Shown here: positions 12,941 to 19,099 of the stretch, in pieces
How positions within the stretch are numbered: position 1 is the stretch's first letter
Layout: each line of letters starts with the position of its first letter
IMG/VR virus record: IMGVR_UViG_3300021371_000109
Location: 1-22,235 of that record
DNA from: a virus
Strand: one strand, 5' to 3'
Length of the DNA: 22,235 bases
Made by a program: the position numbers and the translations under genes
The notes under the pieces: generated by a model
What the model was told of the DNA's origin: nothing
Seen by the model: the letters and a program-made list of their open reading frames with translations, nothing else
Database searches by the model: none

Positions 12941-13098
12941 TATTTCTCGTATATTTTAGTTACTATTATTTGAAAGATACCAATGTATAATACTATATCT
13001 TCTTCATACATTTCAACATCATCAAATGTATAATGTCTTATACCAAGCAGTAATCCTTTAAAAAATCCAGCTTTAATCTCGTATCTTATTAATGTCAT
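12940..13098 (-). CDS. Small 52-residue conserved-looking protein
   Basis: ATG 13098 lies inside the end of the 81-residue gene, and the TAA stop overlaps the ATG of the MazG-like gene (TAATG). The product begins MTLIRYEIKAGFFKGLLLGI, continues RHYTFDDVEMYEEDIVLYIG, and ends 'IFQIIVTKIYEK'. Two hydrophobic patches flank an acidic centre. I recall a small phage family with the same 'E-I-(K/R)-x-G-F-(P/F)-x-G-x-L-x-G-I-(R/K)' opening and 'EEDIVLYLG' motif, of unknown function. Not long enough for two clear transmembrane helices. Confidence 0.6.
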   Translation of the reverse strand: MTLIRYEIKAGFFKGLLLGIRHYTFDDVEMYEEDIVLYIGIFQIIVTKIYEK

Positions 13099-13318
13099 AG
13101 TTGTATATTTTTGTGTATAAATCCCAAATAGCTTGGAATGATTCTTCTTTATTAAATTCTTTTCCTTTCATATAGTAATTACCTTTTATTCTATTGCAAT
13201 AAACTTTAAACATCTTACCACATACAACTGGGTAAATAATAAAACCTTTTTTAAAACAATATTGTTGATGTTTATAATTCCATTTATTTGAGTTAATTTT
13301 TTTTTTAATCTTTGGCAT
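13073..13318 (-). CDS. Hypothetical Lys/Tyr-rich protein (81 residues)
   Basis: It begins MPKIKKKINSNKWNYKHQQY and is very basic with many aromatic residues. Three Cys residues lie in 'YCFKKGFIIYPVVCGKMFKV' and 'YCNRIKGNY'. The compact basic and aromatic composition could suit an RNA- or DNA-binding fold, but no known domain is visible. It overlaps the gene before it by 14 bases and the gene after it by 26. Confidence 0.5.
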   Translation of the reverse strand: MPKIKKKINSNKWNYKHQQYCFKKGFIIYPVVCGKMFKVYCNRIKGNYYMKGKEFNKEESFQAIWDLYTKIYNYDINKIRD

Positions 13319-13508
13319 TTAAATCTTCATATATATCAATTAGTTCAAGTGCTTTCTCTACTCCCTTTGCTTCACAAAATCTTTTCTGTTCAAATAGTTG
13401 TAGCCAATATTCCATAATGTCTTTTCTATCTCCATTACTAAAGTAGCTATCAACACAACTTCTGTAAGCAACAATCTCTTTATTCTTACAAAGTTCCTTT
13501 TGTAACAT
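13305..13508 (-). CDS. Hypothetical 67-residue early protein
   Basis: It begins MLQKELCKNKEIVAYRSCVD and contains three Cys (C7, C18, C44) with 'FEQKRFCEAKGVEKALELID' near the C-terminus. It is probably an all-helical domain. It overlaps the end of the RecE-like exonuclease gene by 23 bases, which places it in the recombination part of the operon. Function unknown. Confidence 0.55.
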   Translation of the reverse strand: MLQKELCKNKEIVAYRSCVDSYFSNGDRKDIMEYWLQLFEQKRFCEAKGVEKALELIDIYEDLNAKD

Positions 13509-14253
13509 AATCTTCTATATTTTCTGTTTGTAGGTAGTCATAATATCTTTCTGTGGCAATGTCTAGTTTTCTTCTACCACTATCAATAAAGTCTTGTGAA
13601 CATTTAAATATACCAACGTCAAGTGTATTTTTATCAACTACAATAAATTCAAAGTCAAATGCTCCAAACAATTCTAAATATAATGCAGCTTGTAGATTAT
13701 AAGAAAAGTGATGTGCAGACCTTTCAAAACCTTTTATGTCAGCAGTTGTTTTTAAATCTATTACAACACCATCTTTTAATATATCTGCTTTACCTCTAAA
13801 TGCTAAATCATTATAGGTATCAATTGCTGGTATTTCAAATCTTGCACCATCCAACATATTCTTTACATCAGTTACACTTCTTACCCTTTCTGATATCTTT
13901 TTAGCCTTATAGTATTCTGCATTAGTAAATACGTTGTGTGAGCCAACCTCTTGTACTGCTAACTTATATTGCTTTGATGCCTTTGTACCTTCTGTAAAAG
14001 TTAAGTAATCTACCTTTTCTGGCTCAAGCACCATAAGGTGTATTAATTGCCCATCTCTTAATGCTTGTACATTTGTTTGCTTTTCTGTTAGTGAACGATA
14101 ATAAGCATAAGGAGAATCTAAAAGTTTCTTTGATGCTGAACTTGATAACGCATTTACACCAAGATACCCATAGTAAAATTCATCGTCCATCATTTTGCTT
14201 AAAATGTCTTGCTTGTTAAATACTTCGTTGTTTAATAGTTTAATTGTTTCCAT
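13486..14253 (-). CDS. RecE-like PD-(D/E)XK exonuclease
   Basis: A 255-residue nuclease of the RecE/exonuclease VIII-like PD-(D/E)XK group. The catalytic core is visible: E140 in 'GARFEIPAI', G154-K155-A156-D157 in 'FRGKADIL', then D166-L167-K168-T169-T170 in 'VIDLKTTAD', and a conserved Q188 in 'SYNLQAALYLELF'. The N-terminal half has 'LSSSASKKLLDSPYAYYRSL' followed by 'DGQLIHLMVLEPE', the GxxxH-type motif typical of this family. The enzyme would resect duplex ends to expose single strands for the ERF annealing protein encoded about 4 kb upstream. Length and motifs suggest it is intact. The ATG is at 14253, immediately after the previous stop. Confidence 0.9.
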   Translation of the reverse strand: METIKLLNNEVFNKQDILSKMMDDEFYYGYLGVNALSSSASKKLLDSPYAYYRSLTEKQTNVQALRDGQLIHLMVLEPEKVDYLTFTEGTKASKQYKLAVQEVGSHNVFTNAEYYKAKKISERVRSVTDVKNMLDGARFEIPAIDTYNDLAFRGKADILKDGVVIDLKTTADIKGFERSAHHFSYNLQAALYLELFGAFDFEFIVVDKNTLDVGIFKCSQDFIDSGRRKLDIATERYYDYLQTENIEDYVTKGTL

Positions 14254-14646
14254 TTATTTTAGTTTTATAGCTTGTTTTATATTTATCTCTGTTACTTGTT
14301 TTTTAACCCACCTTCTGTTTTTAAATTCTGATGTTGCTGGTAATGATTTTTCAAACCATTTTAAATCTACTTTGTTTAAATTAAATAGATAGATACCTTG
14401 TGGTGTACTATTGATGTATATTGGCACATCAAAATGTTTGTTTGATTCTTTTATTAAAGCATCGTATTTAGACTTTTCAAGTATTAAAGTATCGTAATGT
14501 TTCTTTCTACACTTTAATTCTATTCTGCTTTGCGTTTCAATGTCGTAGCAATCCCATCTTGATATTGGATTTTTACTGTTTACTAATGTCTTGTAATGGT
14601 TTTTTGACAACCATTCAAATAAATCTTTTTCTTTCCATTTTAGCAT
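14254..14646 (-). CDS. Small PD-(D/E)XK nuclease-like protein
   Basis: A 130-residue basic protein with a possible nuclease core: D32/D35 in 'SRWDCYDIETQ', then E43-L-K45 in 'RIELKCRKK', and a following helix with K60 ('LILEKSKYDAL'). The D-x(8-12)-ExK spacing fits PD-(D/E)XK folds. The rest includes 'VPIYINSTPQGIYLFNLNKV' and a basic C-terminus. It could be a phage restriction-endonuclease-like or resolvase-like enzyme, or a non-catalytic relative. It lies directly upstream of the RecE-like gene and has a real ATG at 14646. Motif-based inference only. Confidence 0.55.
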   Translation of the reverse strand: MLKWKEKDLFEWLSKNHYKTLVNSKNPISRWDCYDIETQSRIELKCRKKHYDTLILEKSKYDALIKESNKHFDVPIYINSTPQGIYLFNLNKVDLKWFEKSLPATSEFKNRRWVKKQVTEINIKQAIKLK

Positions 14647-14670
14647 AAACGCAATATAATGTTTATTTAT

Positions 14671-15111
14671 TTAAAATAAAAGTTGTTGTTGTTTTATCTT
14701 TTGTTTGTACTCTAAATGATTTTCAACACTAAAAAAATGTTTTACTTCTTTATCATTACATAATATAAAAAAATCCTTTATATAATTAGATTTTTCAAAT
14801 TTATTTTTAACTTCATTAAAAGGTTTTATTTCATATATTTTTGTTTTGTTATTTAATATATCTCCTTTTTCGTCTAAATCATTAATAACTATGTAACAAT
14901 AAAAATCTTTTTTAGCAAATAAACTATAAGCTCTTAAAGATGCTATTGATGTTTTATCTGTTGATTTTTTATGGTCAAACATAATTTTAGTTTTACACCC
15001 TATTTTATAAAGTAAACAATCAATGTCTATTATAGTTCTTTTTTTATCTAGCAAATTACTTAATTTAGCATTAAAACAATTGTTTTGATATGTGTATTTA
15101 TAATCTTTCAT
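14671..15111 (-). CDS. Second possible PD-(D/E)XK-like protein
   Basis: A 146-residue Lys-rich protein. 'TIIDIDCLLYKIG' (D29, D31) followed by 'KIMFDHKKS' (D46-H-K48) is laid out like the D-x(n)-(D/E)xK core of Holliday-resolvase/nuclease-like proteins in which 'DIDxLxYD' precedes a '(E/D)xK' strand. A helix follows ('DKTSIASLRAYSLFAKKDFY') and then strands. The C-terminus ends KQQQLLF, which loosely resembles a clamp-binding peptide. The assignment is weak and the protein could be something else. It begins 12 bases after the ABC-GNAT gene stop and is likely co-transcribed with it. Confidence 0.45.
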   Translation of the reverse strand: MKDYKYTYQNNCFNAKLSNLLDKKRTIIDIDCLLYKIGCKTKIMFDHKKSTDKTSIASLRAYSLFAKKDFYCYIVINDLDEKGDILNNKTKIYEIKPFNEVKNKFEKSNYIKDFFILCNDKEVKHFFSVENHLEYKQKIKQQQLLF

Positions 15112-15123
15112 ATTTTTTATTTT

Positions 15124-16317
15124 TTATACTCCTTCGATGTCAAAGATACTGATTTGATTTTGAGCAACTTCTTTGTAAGCATTTGCATTAAAAGTTAATA
15201 TATCTATATCATCTTTATGTTCTTGTCCGATATACTTATAACTTTTAGTTACACTTTCTTTTCTTAATTTCAAACCATTATCTTTACCTTCTTCTAAAAG
15301 TTTTTTGTTTGTTTTTTTTATTTGATTAACATTATTATTTTCATTTGTTAAAAGCCAATGTTTATCATTTCTAACCATACCTTTAAATAATGATGGATTT
15401 GATGTCTTTATGTATAGTGTTTTTTTGTCTTTTTTATACATAGAGCCAAAAACATTAAGTATTTTAATACCTATGCCTAAACCTTGAAAGTCTGGTAAAA
15501 CAACTAATCTACTAACTCTAAAAGCATTTTGTATTGTTCCACTTGGCATTGGTAATATAGCCATAAAAGCAACTGGTTTATCATTAAACAACATTAAAAA
15601 ACATTTAGCTGCTTTGTTTAAATCTTGACTTAAATAATGATGTTGCTTGAATATATTCCAAGTTTCATATCTACATCGAAATATCTGTAATTCAATTTTT
15701 GGTCTTTGCCTTCGACTTGACGCTCTCTCAAGACGCCCTTTTAATGGTGAATAAGTCCAATCTGGTTGTAACCATTCCATAATATCGAAATGACAAGATG
15801 CTAGTATAATTTTTTTATTGTATTTTCTAATGTATTTTTGTAAAGCATTGCTCATTGCTTTTGCTACATCTCTATCTACAACAGACGTAAACTCATCAAT
15901 CAATATAACATCATTTTTAGATGATTTACCGACTTTATAAGCAAGAGATGCTCTGTATTGTTCTCCATTACTTAATAAACTAAATGGTCTTAACCAAGTT
16001 GGAACAGAAGATAAACCCATAGCTGATAATAAAAAAGTTGCTTCTTGTGGCTCTAACCAATCAAAATTGCTAATCAAAGGCTTTTCATTATCAAATTCAT
16101 CTAAAGTTAAATCTCCAAATTCTTTTAATAAAGTTGTTTTACCAGTACCAGAACCACCATAAATAACACCAATATTCCAATCAAATGTTTTACACTCACT
16201 AAAATTTATTGGTATTTTAACAGTTGTTTCTTCTTTGTTTTGTATGTCAAACGCTTCATATACATATTCTGTATATTTGTCATTTATAATTTTGTTTTTT
16301 CTTTCTATATATTTCAT
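15124..16317 (-). CDS. ABC-type ATPase fused to a GNAT (Mom-like) acyltransferase domain
   Basis: A 397-residue two-domain protein. Residues about 45-195 are an ABC ATPase: Walker A GGSGTGKT (54-61), signature LSNGEQ (115-120), Walker B VILIDE (137-142) and H-switch H176 in 'ASCHFDI'. There is no transmembrane domain, so it is not an ordinary transporter. Residues about 205-325 form a GNAT fold: 'FKQHHYLS' (223-230), a strand at 'PVAFMAILP', and the acyl-CoA loop 'LPDFQGLGIGIK' (274-285) with QGLGIG. The HHYLS and GNAT combination recalls Mu Mom, a DNA-adenine modification enzyme, as well as ABC/GNAT fusions in other phages. Residues about 325-397 are a charged tail ending in QISIF-DIEGV, like a sliding-clamp motif. 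The substrate is unknown; DNA base modification is the leading guess. It sits between the RecA-fold ATPase and two nuclease-like genes. Confidence 0.75.
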   Translation of the reverse strand: MKYIERKNKIINDKYTEYVYEAFDIQNKEETTVKIPINFSECKTFDWNIGVIYGGSGTGKTTLLKEFGDLTLDEFDNEKPLISNFDWLEPQEATFLLSAMGLSSVPTWLRPFSLLSNGEQYRASLAYKVGKSSKNDVILIDEFTSVVDRDVAKAMSNALQKYIRKYNKKIILASCHFDIMEWLQPDWTYSPLKGRLERASSRRQRPKIELQIFRCRYETWNIFKQHHYLSQDLNKAAKCFLMLFNDKPVAFMAILPMPSGTIQNAFRVSRLVVLPDFQGLGIGIKILNVFGSMYKKDKKTLYIKTSNPSLFKGMVRNDKHWLLTNENNNVNQIKKTNKKLLEEGKDNGLKLRKESVTKSYKYIGQEHKDDIDILTFNANAYKEVAQNQISIFDIEGV

Positions 16318-16329
16318 TGTTTTTGTTTT

Positions 16330-17181
16330 TTATAAATCTATATTATTATCTACAAATTCTGGCAAGCCTTTTTCGTTTATAGTAAAACTAAACGTTTCAA
16401 AACTTTTGTTTCTGCTTCTTTTACATTCAACAGATATCCATCCTAGATTTACACCATTTTTTTCTAACTTAATTTGTGTCTCCGCCTTTTTCTCGAGGAA
16501 AGACCCCAAATGTCCCGTTGGTTTGTCGGAACCATAATTACTATGTATAATTGTAACAATATGACACTGTAACTCATCTGTCCAACTCATTAACTTTTGT
16601 ATAGCTTCATTACATTGTTCTAAATTATTTACATCAGCAACTAAATCTGCAATACCATCAATAATAACTAAACCAATATCTTTACCTTCTAACTTGTCAT
16701 TTAAGATGTAATCAATAAAATCAACTCTATCTTTATAACTCATTGTTCTTAAAGCATAAGTATAATAATTATCATCATCTGGCATATCATTCATTAGTAT
16801 TGGTCTACGGAATACTTTTTGACAATGAAATTTTCCTTGCTCTGTATCAAAATGAATTATCTTTCTGCCTTTTCTATGTCCTTTTAATAAGCCACTATAT
16901 TTATTTGAATCACTTTGATATGCTGATACAAGTAAACTAGAAAAGAACGATTTCATACTTTTTGGTGGAGCTTGTATAAAGCTGAAATTACCATAAGTAC
17001 CAATTGGTATATGATATTCTACAACATCTCCATTATGATTTACATCGTTATAAGTGCCACAACTTATTGCAACTGGTGGATATTTAACATCTTCACTAAT
17101 ATCAACATAGGCATCATCCTCCATAAGTTGCATAAACATTCTCTTTGTATCATCATCTTGTATTTTTGTTTTGTTCGTCAT
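16330..17181 (-). CDS. RecA-fold ATPase / RepA-like helicase (AAA_25-like)
   Basis: A 283-residue RecA-fold protein. Residues 71-78 (APPKSMKS) are a degenerate Walker A, with K77 and S78 in the expected place and a Ser/Met replacing the usual Gly, as often seen in Bacteroidetes phage homologues. 'FDTEQG' (111-116) is a likely catalytic-Glu motif, LVIIDG (171-176) is Walker B, and 'VTIIHSNYGS' (209-218) is a sensor-like strand. A 'GSFLEKKAETQIKLEKNG' segment follows. It resembles RepA/DnaB-like hexameric replicative helicases of the AAA_25 group, and might load or unwind DNA for host polymerase, since no polymerase is encoded here. The start codon lies inside the previous gene. Confidence 0.75.
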   Translation of the reverse strand: MTNKTKIQDDDTKRMFMQLMEDDAYVDISEDVKYPPVAISCGTYNDVNHNGDVVEYHIPIGTYGNFSFIQAPPKSMKSFFSSLLVSAYQSDSNKYSGLLKGHRKGRKIIHFDTEQGKFHCQKVFRRPILMNDMPDDDNYYTYALRTMSYKDRVDFIDYILNDKLEGKDIGLVIIDGIADLVADVNNLEQCNEAIQKLMSWTDELQCHIVTIIHSNYGSDKPTGHLGSFLEKKAETQIKLEKNGVNLGWISVECKRSRNKSFETFSFTINEKGLPEFVDNNIDL

Positions 17182-17584
17182 CTATATATTTTTGTATTTT
17201 TTTCTTGTAAAATTTACCAAGTATATTATCATTTAAGAATTTATCATTTTCTAAAACGTTTTCGGTAAATTGTAGTTTTGTTTCATAATAACTCATCATT
17301 GTCTTGTTGTAGCAAATATATATAATTTCTCTATAACAATTTTCTATTTCCCATTTTTTACTTTCTTTATTGCTACCAGTATATTTCATCCAGTTACTTT
17401 CAACGTAGTCAATTCTTTTTCTTTTATATCCTTTTAAAGGTGGTCTTGTACGTTTATTAAGCAATATCTTTTTACCAATGTAAACTTGTTCTGTTCGTCT
17501 GTTAAGTATTCTGTAAACAAACCCAACTGCTTCTGCTGGTAAATCTTCTCTTGATTTTATTCTTTGTCCTTTATAGTTCCACAT
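17153..17584 (-). CDS. GIY-YIG-like nuclease family protein
   Basis: A 143-residue basic protein, taken from the ATG at 17584 (a TTG two codons earlier would also read). Residues 21-24 are GFVY and 34-39 are VYIGKK, matching the two strands of a GIY-YIG domain in the variant 'GFVYRI...VYIGKK' typical of phage proteins. 'ESNWMKYTGSNKE' (62-74) follows, as in the family. The remaining helical part ends in a Lys/Asn-rich tail. A homing-type or repair endonuclease is likely; the catalytic Arg and Glu cannot be assigned with certainty. The ATG lies only 5 bases after a strong terminator-like hairpin, so its expression may be reduced or regulated. Confidence 0.65.
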   Translation of the reverse strand: MWNYKGQRIKSREDLPAEAVGFVYRILNRRTEQVYIGKKILLNKRTRPPLKGYKRKRIDYVESNWMKYTGSNKESKKWEIENCYREIIYICYNKTMMSYYETKLQFTENVLENDKFLNDNILGKFYKKKIQKYIDDEQNKNTR

Positions 17585-17588
17585 AGTC

Positions 17589-17618
17589 AAAAAAAAAGGA
17601 GGCTTTTACACCTCCCTT
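17589..17618 (-). terminator. Terminator-like hairpin between SSB and GIY-YIG genes
   Basis: On the minus strand the arms AAGGGAGG and CCTCCTTT form an 8-bp stem with one G-U pair, around a TGTAAAAG loop, and a run of nine T follows. It begins 5 bases after the SSB stop and ends 4 bases before the next ATG. It should stop much of the transcription into the helicase and nuclease genes unless read through or antiterminated. Confidence 0.8.
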
Positions 17619-17623
17619 ATAAT

Positions 17624-17998
17624 TTAAAATGGCAAATCATCTGCTGCAACTGGTGTTGCTTTTTCTGCCTTTGCTTCTGACTTTTGAACAAAAGATTGTA
17701 AGTTGTCTGATGCATAGTAAATTTTACCATTGGCAACATATCTTTTCTTCTCTCCATTATCTCTTTGTTCCTTTGTTTGTGGAATTGTAAAAGAAACATT
17801 TTGACCATAGTTGCCTTCTTCAAAAATAGAAAAGTTTAATTTTAATTTCTTTAACTCTTTTCCATCTTCTCCTTTCTTTGCAACTAATTCTCTTTTTGCG
17901 TTGTAAGTTAAAACGTTTTCAAAATATTGTTTAAGACTTTTAATCTCATCCAATCTTAATTCAACATCTCCTAATAAATAACTTTTGTTTGTACTCAT
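17624..17998 (-). CDS. ssb: Single-stranded DNA-binding protein
   Basis: A 124-residue protein from the ATG at 17998; a TTG-started longer version overlaps the 48-residue gene and is rejected. The central beta-rich part ('LKLNFSIFEEGNYGQNVSFT', 'KKRYVANGKIYYASDN') fits an OB-fold SSB-like protein of phage type. The C-terminal tail 'ATPVAADDLPF' is acidic and ends in the DDLPF tip used by bacterial SSBs to recruit replication and repair proteins. It would coat ssDNA and work with the ERF protein two genes upstream. It directly precedes a terminator-like hairpin. Confidence 0.85.
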   Translation of the reverse strand: MSTNKSYLLGDVELRLDEIKSLKQYFENVLTYNAKRELVAKKGEDGKELKKLKLNFSIFEEGNYGQNVSFTIPQTKEQRDNGEKKRYVANGKIYYASDNLQSFVQKSEAKAEKATPVAADDLPF

Positions 17999-18017
17999 AA
18001 TTTTACTTGTTTTTAAT

Positions 18018-18164
18018 TTATATTCCAGTTGTAATTCCGTTATCAATCACTTCTATAATATGTCTAAAAGTGCTTCTTTCTTGTTCGCCAGTTACATCTA
18101 CTCCGTTTAAAAATAGTCTGTAATAGTCTTTGTTTTCTGTTGGTTTTAATTCTATACTATTCAT
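18018..18164 (-). CDS. Small 48-residue ORF between ERF and SSB genes
   Basis: ATG 18164-18162, two bases before the ERF stop codon region ends, and stop 19 bases before the SSB ATG. The product begins MNSIELKPTENKDYYRLFLN, then 'GVDVTGEQERSTFRHIIEVI', ending DNGITTGI. The length and neighbours suggest a small accessory protein. The sequence looks like one compact alpha/beta domain without Cys or membrane segments. Function unknown. Confidence 0.6.
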   Translation of the reverse strand: MNSIELKPTENKDYYRLFLNGVDVTGEQERSTFRHIIEVIDNGITTGI

Positions 18165-18165
18165 A

Positions 18166-18699
18166 TTATTTAGTTAAAAGTTCTTTTACTTCTTTTGATA
18201 TTCTGTACTTTTCTTCAACTTTAGAAATGTTACCACCACCTTTTAAGTATGTCTGTACTTTCTTAAATTCAGCAGTACCTTTATTTAACCAACTCTTTTC
18301 AGTTGATTTAGCACCTTTTCCGTGTGTGTTTGTAGAATCAGCATCTTTTGTATCATCAATCAAAAATAAACCATTTAAAGCGTACTTACGTGCATAAGAT
18401 GAACTACTACCAAAACTTTGTGCTATATCCATTCCTTTTCTGTTTGGGTCTATACCAGCTTGTGCTTTTGTATGTACTGAATCTATACCATCAGATATAA
18501 ATGCAATTGCTTCAACAAATAATACACCACATACTTCTCTTACTTCATCAGAGATTGTTAATGTACATTTGTGTTTATCCAGTAGAGGTTTAACTGCTTC
18601 TAGGATATCTTCACAACTTCTATAGTTGTACTTTCCAAAATTGTTTCTTTGGTTTTTTGGTGCTTTTAATTCGGCTTGAATCTTTCTTAATTTTTCCAT
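18166..18699 (-). CDS. erf: ERF-family single-strand annealing protein
   Basis: A 177-residue recombinase of the ERF superfamily. N-terminal 'LRKIQAELKAPKNQRNNFGK' and 'YNYRSCEDILEAVKPLL' match the conserved start; 'FVEAIAFISDG' and especially 'GMDIAQSFGSSSSYARKYAL' (89-108) match the core signature 'MxxAQxxGSAxSYARRYAL'. The C-terminal part is Lys/Ser/Gly-rich and less conserved. It would anneal complementary single strands produced by the RecE-like exonuclease and bound by SSB, supporting recombination-dependent replication or circularisation. The start ATG at 18699 is one base after the stop of the 51-residue gene. Confidence 0.9.
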   Translation of the reverse strand: MEKLRKIQAELKAPKNQRNNFGKYNYRSCEDILEAVKPLLDKHKCTLTISDEVREVCGVLFVEAIAFISDGIDSVHTKAQAGIDPNRKGMDIAQSFGSSSSYARKYALNGLFLIDDTKDADSTNTHGKGAKSTEKSWLNKGTAEFKKVQTYLKGGGNISKVEEKYRISKEVKELLTK

Positions 18700-18700
18700 T

Positions 18701-18856
18701 TTAATCTATTGTTACATTTAATTTAATAATATTTTTAATTCCATTATTCTCTTTAACTTGATAGTTAATCAACACATCTGTAATGTTGTGGTCTTGTTCA
18801 GTATGCATTTCAATTGTATTTTTTAATGCATCCCAAAGTGATTCGTTTACTCTCAT
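18701..18856 (-). CDS. Small 51-residue protein, first gene of the early operon
   Basis: It begins MRVNESLWDALKNTIEMHTE and continues 'QDHNITDVLINYQVKENNGI'. It is probably a small alpha/beta protein. The ATG follows an A-rich leader containing a TAnnTTTG-like box at 18875-18882, so it is the first early gene. It ends one base before the ERF ATG. No function is recognised. Confidence 0.6.
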   Translation of the reverse strand: MRVNESLWDALKNTIEMHTEQDHNITDVLINYQVKENNGIKNIIKLNVTID

Positions 18857-18874
18857 AATTATTATTTGTTTTTA

Positions 18875-18882
18875 CAAAAGTA
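18875..18882 (-). promoter_or_regulatory. TAnnTTTG-like -7 box upstream of the early operon
   Basis: The minus strand reads TACTTTTG, fitting TAnnTTTG, 18 bases upstream of the first early ATG. No TTG lies at the expected 19-base distance, so the -33 element is not supported and the promoter is tentative. Confidence 0.4.
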
Positions 18883-18925
18883 TGTAATAACAAAATAAAA
18901 AAGTGTTAAAGAAATGTTAAAATAT

Positions 18926-18952
18926 AAAAAGGAGAGCTTTTAGACCCTCCTT
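18926..18952 (-). terminator. Rho-independent terminator ahead of the early operon
   Basis: On the minus strand the arms AAGGAGGG and CTCTCCTT pair over 8 bp with one G-U, around TCTAAAAG, and five T follow. It lies 70 bases before the first early ATG. It may end the lysis operon or attenuate a leader from the TATATTTG box at 19018-19025. Confidence 0.75.
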
Positions 18953-19017
18953 CTTAATGCAAATGATAATTAAAACAAAACTAAAAAATACTTTATGGGA
19001 AAAAATAATCTAGTACT

Positions 19018-19025
19018 CAAATATA
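19018..19025 (-). promoter_or_regulatory. TATATTTG promoter-like box
   Basis: The minus strand reads TATATTTGAGTA, identical over 12 bases to the box of the promoter at 12406. The -33 TTG is absent at 19 bases; an AT-rich segment stands there. A transcript from here would meet the terminator at 18926-18952 after roughly 60-85 nucleotides. Confidence 0.4.
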
Positions 19026-19099
19026 CTATTTATATATGTATTAATAAAATATAGTTATTAACACAGATTAACAAATACAAGTTCTCCCAAGACTTATAT

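Noticed and set aside
17617-17823. 68-residue minus-strand ORF inside ssb
   Set aside because: It is out of frame with ssb, low in complexity (K/Q/M-rich) and would run into the terminator stem; ssb itself is clearly coding.
17999-18046. Extension of SSB to a TTG start at 18046
   Set aside because: It would overlap the coupled 48-residue gene and add residues unlike SSB; the ATG at 17998 has an A-rich leader and gives a normal SSB start.
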